This document shows positions 1 to 6,943 of a DNA stretch of 34,911 nt, piece after piece. A program made the position numbers and the translations under genes. The stretch's first letter is position 1; every line of letters begins with the position of its first letter. The notes under the pieces were generated by a model. The model was not told where the DNA came from. It did no database searches and was given only the letters and a program-made list of their open reading frames with translations. Source of the DNA: a virus; the IMG/VR virus record IMGVR_UViG_3300031726_000026, positions 1 to 34,911 of that record; one strand, 5' to 3'.

Positions 1-737
1 CCAAGTTCCGTCACAGGGGAAGGCTGATGAATCTCTACGGGCGCAGGTGGCTCAGTCGATACCAGTTTGATATTCGGCTTACCGGCTACCTTTTCAGCAC
101 CCGCAATCGTCGCACCTGGTGGCGCTTGCACCGGAATAGGATTGGCGGGCGCATTGCGCGATGCCAGTTGCACGCCAGCCTTATCGAAAGCCGCACGTCC
201 AAGGGTGGCCGCATCCGAGATCATTGCCGATTCATTCGGGCCAATACCGCGTAACAGACCGAGTTTATCGTTATCGGTCATGTATTCGCCAATGGTCTGC
301 ATTGCCTCTGCGCCGCGCTTGGTATATGGCTGACCCGCTACCAATCGCGTGTAATCCTCCATTGTCTTGTTGACCGCTGCGCCGCCCTCTGGCGTGCCGT
401 AGGTGCTTGGATTGGTTGCTGCCTTGATCAGACCAGCACCGAGACCAACAACGGGCGCTACAGTGTTTCTGATCAGGCTAACGCCGGTATCCAATTTAGC
501 AACCGGATCGAGGGCATATTCCAGCACTTTGCGATACCACGGCTTATCCGGTACTTCACGCGGCTTCACGCCGCCCGTGAAAGGATTCGGCGGAATAGCG
601 TCATTTCCAGTAGGCGCAGTGGTCGGCGTTTGCGCTTCGATAGCCTTTATCTCATCCATAATGGACGATGATTTAGTCGGCGCAGATGCTGGTACTTGCG
701 CATCGAGTGCATTGATTTCATCAAGAATGGATGCCAT
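1..737 (-). CDS. Large virion/ejection-type protein, N-terminal part (cut by window edge)
   Basis: The frame is open from an ATG at 737 to the left window edge, giving at least 245 residues with no stop. The start overlaps the stop of the upstream gene as TAATG, so the two are translationally coupled. The N-terminus carries two near-copies of a short helical unit (SILDEINALDAQ and SIMDEIKAIEAQ, residues 3-14 and 25-36) joined by Ala/Pro/Thr/Ser-rich linkers. A Gly/Ala/Val-rich, membrane-like stretch (about residues 83-105) follows, then Pro-rich low-complexity sequence. Its place at the end of the tail/ejection gene run suggests a large internal virion protein injected with the DNA; such proteins often carry a lytic transglycosylase domain further on, but none is visible in the part present. 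The role is inferred from position. Confidence 0.75.
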   Translation of the reverse strand, partial: MASILDEINALDAQVPASAPTKSSSIMDEIKAIEAQTPTTAPTGNDAIPPNPFTGGVKPREVPDKPWYRKVLEYALDPVAKLDTGVSLIRNTVAPVVGLGAGLIKAATNPSTYGTPEGGAAVNKTMEDYTRLVAGQPYTKRGAEAMQTIGEYMTDNDKLGLLRGIGPNESAMISDAATLGRAAFDKAGVQLASRNAPANPIPVQAPPGATIAGAEKVAGKPNIKLVSTEPPAPVEIHQPSPVTEL

Positions 738-2251
738 TAGAAACTGACCCCAATATCGTGCAACTTTTGCGCCTTAGCCTTGAATTGCGGCCACTCATCT
801 GACTTACGAAGCGCGGCCTTCTCCTCTGGAGACATAGATTGAAGCTGCAACACGCGAGGGTCAGCTACGGCATTCCACTCAACCAACTTCTTGTTGTATT
901 CGTCGGCATTACCAAGGGCCGGACGCAGGAATCTCGCCTTTTCCAGAGCCATTTTGTTCTGCGCGATGATCTGATCGGCCGCATGTTTGATAGCCGGACC
1001 ATTCATGTGGATATTTGGATTAGCCGCTTCAGCCAGTGCGCGGGCTGCATCCGTATTGCCGCCAACGAGAGCTAGCATGTTAGCGTTCTTGGCAAGCAAA
1101 TCTGTATTTGTCTTGGTCAATTCGTCGCCTGAAATTCCAAGCGCATCCCCAAGTGAGTTAATCAGCGACCGACGATCAGCCGCGAAACCCTTGATCGCAC
1201 CTTCAGAATACTTTTTGATGTTGTTCAGGACGCCAATGTTTTGCTGCGCGACACTGGAAGCGGCCAGCGTCTTATCCCAATCAACCTTAACCGCAGCAGG
1301 CATAATGTCCGCGCCGGCAGGCTCGCCCAAAGATGGCCCGGTCTGGATAAATGCGGTGCGCGACCGCGCGGCAATCTCACGATCTAATGCAGCCTGATCG
1401 GCTGGATTAGTGGCCTTTGCGCGTTCGTCTTTTAGCAATATCAGCGATTCCGCATCGCGCTGCGATTGCACGCTTTTAGGAATACTTGCGCCTGGCCGTG
1501 GTTGCGGACCAACAATCCCCGGAGCCTGCGCAGTCGGATTGTAGATAGGCTGCGTAACCGGGACCTCATTTGGCACGCTTACCATAGGAGCGGCGGCGGG
1601 AGGAGGCGAGAACGGATTCTGACCGGTATTGATAACGTCCGTGCGCTGTCCGGTATTGATCGCAGCAGTTGCCGGGGTAATCGTTGCGCTTTGCTGTCCA
1701 GCGCCTTGACCGCCCAAGATAATCGGCATGAGCAGAGAGCGCAGCCCATTAGGCGCATGCGCGGCTTTGGCGATGATCGGCGCAAACTGCACGTCAACCT
1801 TTTTTCGGTCTCCGGTCAATTCATAGGCGCGATCACGCGCTGCCAATACAGCATCGGTTACCTTGCTAGATGCCGCCGAAAGTTCATCTGGAGTCTTGGC
1901 ACCTTCCGCCTTAATCACATCCGGATCAGCAGCAAGACCGCCAGCCAATTGCAGGATGTGCTGCCCTTTTTCAGCATCAAACTTGTATTGATTTACATGC
2001 GTGGCAATCTGCGATTGTTTTGCGGACTCTTGTGCGCTAGTGATTCTCGGTGCCACGGTTCCAACCGCAACATCGGATTCCGCCTGATTCTTGGCAATAT
2101 CGGCACCAAGGGTTGCCTGTTTCTTCGCGAGGTCAAATTGCGCGCCTTTAAGCGCCTGCATGCTATTTGCAGCGCCCATTACCGAGCCAAGGTTCGCCAT
2201 TGCATCTGGCACCTTAATTCCAAGAGCTACAGGGGCGGCGTAATCAGGCAT
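737..2251 (-). CDS. Putative internal virion (ejection) protein
   Basis: This is a 504-residue frame with start and stop coupled as TAATG to both neighbours. Residues about 15-130 are Ala/Lys/Gln-rich and probably helical or coiled-coil. Residues about 185-265 are a Pro/Gln/Thr-rich linker, and the rest is again helical. There is no signal peptide and no enzyme motif I recognise. In P22-type phages the genes after the tail accessory proteins encode ejection proteins (gp7, gp20, gp16 in P22), and composition and position here fit that group. Specific family membership is not established; treat it as a structural protein of unknown detail. Confidence 0.75.
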   Translation of the reverse strand: MPDYAAPVALGIKVPDAMANLGSVMGAANSMQALKGAQFDLAKKQATLGADIAKNQAESDVAVGTVAPRITSAQESAKQSQIATHVNQYKFDAEKGQHILQLAGGLAADPDVIKAEGAKTPDELSAASSKVTDAVLAARDRAYELTGDRKKVDVQFAPIIAKAAHAPNGLRSLLMPIILGGQGAGQQSATITPATAAINTGQRTDVINTGQNPFSPPPAAAPMVSVPNEVPVTQPIYNPTAQAPGIVGPQPRPGASIPKSVQSQRDAESLILLKDERAKATNPADQAALDREIAARSRTAFIQTGPSLGEPAGADIMPAAVKVDWDKTLAASSVAQQNIGVLNNIKKYSEGAIKGFAADRRSLINSLGDALGISGDELTKTNTDLLAKNANMLALVGGNTDAARALAEAANPNIHMNGPAIKHAADQIIAQNKMALEKARFLRPALGNADEYNKKLVEWNAVADPRVLQLQSMSPEEKAALRKSDEWPQFKAKAQKLHDIGVSF

Positions 2252-3096
2252 TACGATGTAACTCCATAAGCATTTTGACTATTGGTATTCGTTGCGCTTC
2301 CGCTGCCATTCATGATCTGTCCAAGTTGGTACATGCTTGTCGCGTTGCTAATGCCACCGGAAATAGCATTTGCTGATCCAATAGTTCCGCCAGCCTGTGC
2401 GGCACCAGCGGCGGCAGTCGTTTGCGCCTGCGAATTTCCGGAATTGATAGCATTCGTCGCCGCACCAGCCGCAGCGCTTTCTCCGGTATTTGCCACGCCG
2501 GACAGCCGAGAATAAATATTGTTCTGGTTCGTATTGTAATTGTTATATGCCTGCTGATAGGCGTTCTGCGCATAGTTCTGGGTGAATGTATCCAGACCTT
2601 GAAGTGCATTGCCACCAAGCAGCCCACCGGCCGCATTGGCTGCGTTCTTGTTCGCCTGTTGCCCCTGATCCAACATAAATGCATAGTTGGGCGCAAGATT
2701 GGTAGTGAGATCAGCGGCGCTAAACGGCTTGAGCAGCGAACCATAATTAGGATCACTACTAGTCGGGTTCGCGGCAGCCCATGCGCTAACATCCGATTGA
2801 TTTGGCGTCCAATCCGCAGCAAGATTAAATCCGCGATCCATCAAGCTTTGTTTAAAATTATCCGCTGGATTGGAAATCCCAAGATAATTTGACAGTTTAT
2901 TCTGCGCCGCGCTACCTGCCGCCATATATGGCGAAAAGTCTTGGCGAGACTGGTTGTATAGTTTGTTTTGCAGCGCGCCGGCTTGATCGAGTGAATTAGC
3001 TTGCTGACTGGCAGCATCTTTAGCTGCGCCAGAAGATACGGCTCCACCAATTGCCGATCCTACCGCGCCGATTCCCGCTGCAATCAGGGCAGGCAT
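2251..3096 (-). CDS. Putative DNA transfer/ejection protein (P22 gp7-like position)
   Basis: The 281-residue product starts with a Gly/Ala-rich hydrophobic segment (residues 1-25) followed by a Gln/Ala/Asn-rich helical region containing SRQDFSPYMAAGSAAQNKL. This layout is common in small podoviral proteins annotated as DNA transfer proteins, which cross the host envelope during ejection. The C-terminal 90 residues are very rich in Ala, Gly, Asn, Ser and Gln and probably flexible. The stop is coupled to the next gene by TAATG, and the start overlaps the cupin gene by 13 nt. Function is inferred from composition and location. Confidence 0.7.
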   Translation of the reverse strand: MPALIAAGIGAVGSAIGGAVSSGAAKDAASQQANSLDQAGALQNKLYNQSRQDFSPYMAAGSAAQNKLSNYLGISNPADNFKQSLMDRGFNLAADWTPNQSDVSAWAAANPTSSDPNYGSLLKPFSAADLTTNLAPNYAFMLDQGQQANKNAANAAGGLLGGNALQGLDTFTQNYAQNAYQQAYNNYNTNQNNIYSRLSGVANTGESAAAGAATNAINSGNSQAQTTAAAGAAQAGGTIGSANAISGGISNATSMYQLGQIMNGSGSATNTNSQNAYGVTS

Positions 3097-3440
3097 GATT
3101 TACCCATTTTCTCGAAGGCGCTTTCAACGGTCATTGACTGATCCTCAATCACCAGTTTTTCATGCGCATCAACATCGGAACAATCCATATCCCATATGCA
3201 AAACCAATGAATGGGCGTCACGGCGCGCACCGAGTGGTTAAGATGCGCCTTCACGATCACAGAGCAAGGCCCGCGCAATTCCGTTGCCTCATCGCCTATC
3301 ATTAGGATGGCATCACCCTCTAGCAATACCGATACATGGTCTTGCGTGTGCGAATGCGTAAGCAGCCATTCACCAGCACCAAGACTGTATTCCTTCATGT
3401 ACGGCTTACCGAAGTGGTGAACTATAGGATCGCTGACCAT
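3084..3440 (-). CDS. Cupin-fold protein
   Basis: This 118-residue protein is a single small beta-barrel of the cupin type. Cupin motif 1 is visible as a Gly followed by H29-x-H31 with H35 and a closing E-G (41-42). Motif 2 is around G57-P-C through H66 and H69. These His residues could bind a metal ion, although the usual motif 1 Glu appears replaced by H35. It lies between a small tail-type gene and an ejection-type gene with overlaps at both ends, so it is expressed with the virion genes. Whether it is an enzyme or a structural or assembly protein cannot be told from sequence. I am fairly confident of the fold and not of the role. Confidence 0.75.
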   Translation of the reverse strand: MVSDPIVHHFGKPYMKEYSLGAGEWLLTHSHTQDHVSVLLEGDAILMIGDEATELRGPCSVIVKAHLNHSVRAVTPIHWFCIWDMDCSDVDAHEKLVIEDQSMTVESAFEKMGKSCLP

Positions 3441-3646
3441 GCGCCGCTCGCTTTGAAATAGAGAAAAGCCCCCGCGCTACCATCCTTTCGGAAGTAATAA
3501 TTTCCGTTCACGCCGGCCCGTGCGTTCGGCGCGCCAGTGCCATATAAAACGCTCTGCTGTAAAAAAAAGTCATACCACACCGGATTCATGTTTCCGGTAT
3601 CTGGGTCCGTTAGTGGCTCTCCTTGATAGGGAATATTGGTGTACAT
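3422..3646 (-). CDS. Small tail-associated protein
   Basis: The ATG at 3646 overlaps the stop of the gp10-like gene (TGATG) and is preferred over an in-frame TTG one codon upstream; it gives 74 residues. The C-terminal half has the pattern G-x-G-A-P, then G-V-N-G-N-Y-Y, then F-x-x-G-A-W, which resembles the short Gly-rich segments seen in many phage tail fibre and collar proteins. It ends inside the start of the cupin gene. The association with tails is inferred from motif and position. Confidence 0.65.
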   Translation of the reverse strand: MYTNIPYQGEPLTDPDTGNMNPVWYDFFLQQSVLYGTGAPNARAGVNGNYYFRKDGSAGAFLYFKASGAWSAIL

Positions 3647-5316
3647 CAATGCGCCCCTACGCTGGAATTCAGGTTGGCCGATACGATCACGCGAAACACC
3701 GGATCAGTAACGGTTACTTCAAAGATGCGATCACGCGCATAGCCAAGACGCGGCCACCTGCATCGGTTTTTATACTTGCCGGCCTTGCCAATAAACGCCC
3801 ACCGTTCCTTACTCCACGTAAAGCCTCCATCGTCCGACCAACGTAGCATCGCCTGTGGATTCGATCCTTGCCCGGTTTGCAGCCCCACGCCAGGTTGAAA
3901 CTGAATTTGTAGATCATCAAAGAACATGCGTTTAAGATCGGCAGTCAAGTGCCGCGCACGGCGCATGCAGGGGAAAACAACGCCATTATCAGAATTGTTT
4001 TCCGGGTCCAGCATGTAAATCTGCCCGTTCTGATAATCCCCTACGATCACATTGCCGCCGAAAACTTCCGAGCAATTCCCGCGATGGCGGTGCAGCACGT
4101 TATTAGTGTCACGCCATCCTTCCCGGTGCCACAGTTTCGTGGACACGTCATATACCCATGTTGCATCTGCGGTGGGGAAAGTAAGAACGTAAAACTCGTT
4201 GCCGCCGATCTGGTAGGTGTAGGCGATGGCATCAGTAATTGTCGAATTCTGCGTATACCCTTGGATTGAATCCTCTATTGCATTCGTAGAGATTCGAGTC
4301 GGCGTATAGCCGTTCATCAGGATTACAACGCCCTGTCCGCGCTTGTCAGAAGAGAGAAAGGCGAATCCTTCACCCAAGCGGGAAATCGACCCACGAGCCG
4401 CCAAGCCGTGCTGTATCGATGTTCCGCCCATGATTTGAAACGGGAAGGGAAACAAGCCCTGATCCGTATAAACCTCACCTGTGTACTCTTGCAGGATGTA
4501 CACATATCGATGGTCTGCGATGATCCCGACCACGTTGCCGGGGGAGATAAACGTACTGGTAAAACTCAATTGCGGAGAGGTCGGGGAAAGCACCGATGTC
4601 GCGCCCCATTGATTTTTATTAGGGTTGTTATAGATAAAAAAGTTATCCATCACATCAACCGTACTCGCGCCCATGAAAGCGCCATCCGTAGATGGAACAA
4701 CCGTGAATGCGCCGGAAGTCATCGCCTCTGGGCCAACATTCTGCGAAGTGCTTAGCGTGTAAGTCCCGGTCCCGCCAGTGCCGGTAATGAAAGCCGTTAC
4801 GACCGTGCCCGATGTAATCCCCGCGCCGACTACCGTTTGCCCAAGCACCAGCGCGCCGGAAGTCATGGAGTTGACGGTAAGAGTGGTGCCGACAGTGGTG
4901 CCGTTATAAGACGCCGCAGAGTAAGTGTAGTAATAGCGATTCGGACCATCACAAAGGTACAGACTGACTCCGTTATCAGTCATTGATACCGGACCATTGC
5001 TGGTAAGCAGCGTTCCTACCAATACCGCCTGATATGCCGTGTTGATCGAGTACAAGCCGCTGCCAACCACGGCAAACAGAGTCTGACCACCAGGTATTAC
5101 CCGAAGTCCGCGAACAGGCGCGGATGGGCCGGGAGTTGCCTTAAGAGTTAGTCCGGGGCGCGGATAGAGCGCCATTACCTGCCGATCCGCAGGACTGACA
5201 ACGGAGAGCGTGTTTAGATACTGGTCAATTTGCGGATAGTAATTGACCAAATCTTGCGCGTCTTGGGTGAGGGATGCGGCGGTGTAAGCGCCGCCCACGA
5301 AGTTGAAATCAGGCAT
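3646..5316 (-). CDS. Packaged DNA stabilization protein, P22 gp10-like
   Basis: The ATG at 5316 overlaps the upstream stop (TAATG) and gives 556 residues starting [15 protein letters not shown]; an upstream in-frame ATG at 5346 exists but ignores this coupling. The order N-terminal strand, LVNYYPQ, YPRPGL, a long beta-rich body and a C-terminus ending FRVIVSANLN is typical of the P22 gp10 family, which adds to the portal neck with gp4 and helps close the head after DNA packaging. P22 gp10 is about 470 residues; the excess is mostly an inserted Gly/Thr/Val-rich module (4711-4905) also found in two neighbouring virion genes. Family call is fairly firm. Confidence 0.85.
   Translation of the reverse strand: MPDFNFVGGAYTAASLTQDAQDLVNYYPQIDQYLNTLSVVSPADRQVMALYPRPGLTLKATPGPSAPVRGLRVIPGGQTLFAVVGSGLYSINTAYQAVLVGTLLTSNGPVSMTDNGVSLYLCDGPNRYYYTYSAASYNGTTVGTTLTVNSMTSGALVLGQTVVGAGITSGTVVTAFITGTGGTGTYTLSTSQNVGPEAMTSGAFTVVPSTDGAFMGASTVDVMDNFFIYNNPNKNQWGATSVLSPTSPQLSFTSTFISPGNVVGIIADHRYVYILQEYTGEVYTDQGLFPFPFQIMGGTSIQHGLAARGSISRLGEGFAFLSSDKRGQGVVILMNGYTPTRISTNAIEDSIQGYTQNSTITDAIAYTYQIGGNEFYVLTFPTADATWVYDVSTKLWHREGWRDTNNVLHRHRGNCSEVFGGNVIVGDYQNGQIYMLDPENNSDNGVVFPCMRRARHLTADLKRMFFDDLQIQFQPGVGLQTGQGSNPQAMLRWSDDGGFTWSKERWAFIGKAGKYKNRCRWPRLGYARDRIFEVTVTDPVFRVIVSANLNSSVGAH
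4711..4905 (-). repeat. Beta-rich module copy 1 (inside gp10-like gene)
   Basis: This roughly 62-residue segment follows the pattern GTTLTV-x-x-MTSGA-L-x-LGQ, G-x-G-I-x-SGT, TGTGG-x-GTYTLSTSQ. The same pattern recurs at 5832-6035 and 8258-8452 in different genes. Here the 14-base word gcgccggaagtcat occurs at 4709-4722 and again at 4853-4866, exactly 48 codons apart, so both copies encode MTSGA. Confidence 0.7.
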
Positions 5317-6275
5317 TAGTAGAGAAAGCCTCCATGCATGATCCATCCGGCATCTATCCGATTGCCCATCAAGATAGGATCGAATTGTGCTTGCTGCATC
5401 GGCTGCATGTTGGTTCGCTTAATCAGCGAGCGATAGTATTTCGCATTCTTGACCACCATAGCCGCTTGCGTTGGGTCGGCCTTTCCATAACTTGGCATCA
5501 GCGTTTCCGCAAGATTCCAGCGCATCCACATTTTGTAGCCTTGCGGAAGCGTGATGGTATCCGTCAGGGTCTGAAACTGGTTCAGTACCGTATCGCACAT
5601 CAGATGCATTTCGCACGCGGCCGGAAAGGGCCAATAATTCAGGATGCCGACAGGTTCCGAAGGCTGGTAGTAAACGCCTTTTGGCCACGGTCCCGGCAGG
5701 GATTTGATGCCGATCCGCGCCCAATCTGTTGCGGTCAGGATACCTACCGGAAAGTCAAGCAGGCCAGTATTCGCGGTAGATACCCGTACGAACGCCGAAT
5801 TGATCCGCAATGGACGCTGCGCATAGGACGTGATAGCGCCACTTACAAAGGTCTGCGCATTGTTGACGGCATAAGTACCCAAGGCGGACAGAGTATTGCC
5901 ACCAGTGCCCGTTTGGAGAGCCGTAATAGCCGTCCCTGCAAGCATCCCAGTCCCGCTAATGACCTGCCCGACAGAAAGCGCGCCAGATGCGATAGCCGTA
6001 ACTGTCAGAACATTTGCCGCAATGGAACCAGTAAAGGAGCATCCTACCTGCCCACCTACACCGATGGTATAGGCTTGCGAAGTACCGCTCACTTCGTGGA
6101 TTACCTCTTGCGAACAATAGATCATCTCCTTTTCATTGGAGGTACTGTCCAGCAAATCATTTAGCGTATCGAAGGCATCATTTGCCAATGCCGCCTCGAT
6201 ATTATCGCCCGGAGCGTAAGCCCCAATATCCCCTAGAGCCTTGGTGATAATGTCCAAGGGTTGGGTTGTTGACAT
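5316..6275 (-). CDS. Tail accessory factor / head completion protein, P22 gp4-like
   Basis: The 319-residue product has an N-terminal helical part with [16 protein letters not shown] and a run of acidic and Asn residues (25-50), an inserted Gly/Thr/Val-rich module (about residues 81-148), and a C-terminal helical region rich in Tyr, Met and Lys. The N-terminal and C-terminal parts fit the gp4 family that binds under the portal and nucleates tail assembly. It sits directly upstream of the gp10-like gene and is coupled to it, as in P22-type gene order. P22 gp4 is only about 166 residues, so this homologue is much longer, partly because of the inserted module. The assignment is moderately confident. 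Confidence 0.65.
   Translation of the reverse strand: MSTTQPLDIITKALGDIGAYAPGDNIEAALANDAFDTLNDLLDSTSNEKEMIYCSQEVIHEVSGTSQAYTIGVGGQVGCSFTGSIAANVLTVTAIASGALSVGQVISGTGMLAGTAITALQTGTGGNTLSALGTYAVNNAQTFVSGAITSYAQRPLRINSAFVRVSTANTGLLDFPVGILTATDWARIGIKSLPGPWPKGVYYQPSEPVGILNYWPFPAACEMHLMCDTVLNQFQTLTDTITLPQGYKMWMRWNLAETLMPSYGKADPTQAAMVVKNAKYYRSLIKRTNMQPMQQAQFDPILMGNRIDAGWIMHGGFLY
5832..6035 (-). repeat. Beta-rich module copy 2 (inside gp4-like gene)
   Basis: Residues about 81-148 of the gp4-like protein read [21 protein letters not shown]-x-x-AGTAIT, QTGTGG and [10 protein letters not shown]. They match the module at 4711-4905 and 8258-8452 position by position, with a four-residue insertion after TGTGG. 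It accounts for part of the length excess over P22 gp4. Confidence 0.7.
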
Positions 6276-6605
6276 TTAGATGCCCTCGCCAGGAGTCACC
6301 TCGAAACCAGCGGCATTGTTGCTGACAAAAAAAGCATTGGGCGGGAGCATGAAAACTTCCACCCCACCCAAAGACATGCCAATGGTGTTAACCGATGGAA
6401 CGCCAGCGGTAGGCGCGGCAGGGGCCAGAATCGTCGGAACCGTATTAGTCCCGGCAATTACAGGTGCCCATGAGAAATAACCAGCCACCAGGCATCGCAC
6501 CCGGTAGCTGGTTGGCCCTTGGTTATTGGAAGTGGCTACTTGAACAGCAGTAGTCCCCACCAAAACGGTAGACCCCCAGACGGAAAAGGCGGAATCTTGG
6601 CTCAT
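6276..6605 (-). CDS. Small virion-associated protein of unknown function
   Basis: The frame encodes 109 residues, mostly short beta-strand-forming segments (VAGYFSWAPV, GVEVFMLPPNAFFV) with many Asn, Thr, Gly and Pro. It has no membrane span or enzyme motif. The stop abuts the next gene directly (TAAATG), and the upstream gene ends six bases before its start. Its position between a decoration-like gene and the gp4-like gene, and its composition, suggest a minor head or decoration protein. Confidence 0.65.
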   Translation of the reverse strand: MSQDSAFSVWGSTVLVGTTAVQVATSNNQGPTSYRVRCLVAGYFSWAPVIAGTNTVPTILAPAAPTAGVPSVNTIGMSLGGVEVFMLPPNAFFVSNNAAGFEVTPGEGI

Positions 6606-6611
6606 CTGGGC

Positions 6612-6941
6612 TTAGGTCGCGTTCGTCGGCAGGTTGTTCGGATTCTCTGGGCGCGTAACGATGATCAGATATACGCCAGCAGCGGGCGTAAGCGAACCGC
6701 CCGTACTGTTGGAAAAACCGATTTGCAGCGTATTTGCGGCGGAAACCCGATTGTTGACGATGCCGATGCCAGCGGTTTGCGCGGAATTAGCGTACACGTC
6801 AACAAAATCGCCGGTCTGCAATCCCATGACTGTGAAAGATTGCTCTGCCGTAGTGTTTTGAGCTACGGCAACCGGGGTCAGACTCGGCCCGATCATCCAC
6901 GAATAAAGGATATTTCCGCCTGCGCTTATGGTGCCCGGCAT
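6612..6941 (-). CDS. Single-domain head decoration-like protein
   Basis: The 109-residue product is one copy of a beta-sandwich-like domain. Its pattern is LTPVAVAQNTTAEQSFTV, G-x-x-x-GDFVDVY, AGIGIVNNRVSAANTLQI, GFSNSTGGSLTPAAGVYLIIV. The same pattern occurs several times in the neighbouring 541-residue protein (6944-8569), so the two are paralogous domains. Short phage proteins of this pattern occur near coat genes and are probably surface decoration proteins. It starts two bases after the upstream stop. Function is inferred. Confidence 0.7.
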   Translation of the reverse strand: MPGTISAGGNILYSWMIGPSLTPVAVAQNTTAEQSFTVMGLQTGDFVDVYANSAQTAGIGIVNNRVSAANTLQIGFSNSTGGSLTPAAGVYLIIVTRPENPNNLPTNAT

Positions 6942-6943
6942 GA

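Noticed and set aside
3422-3649. TTG at 3649 as start of the small tail protein
   Set aside because: The ATG one codon later is coupled to the upstream stop by TGATG.
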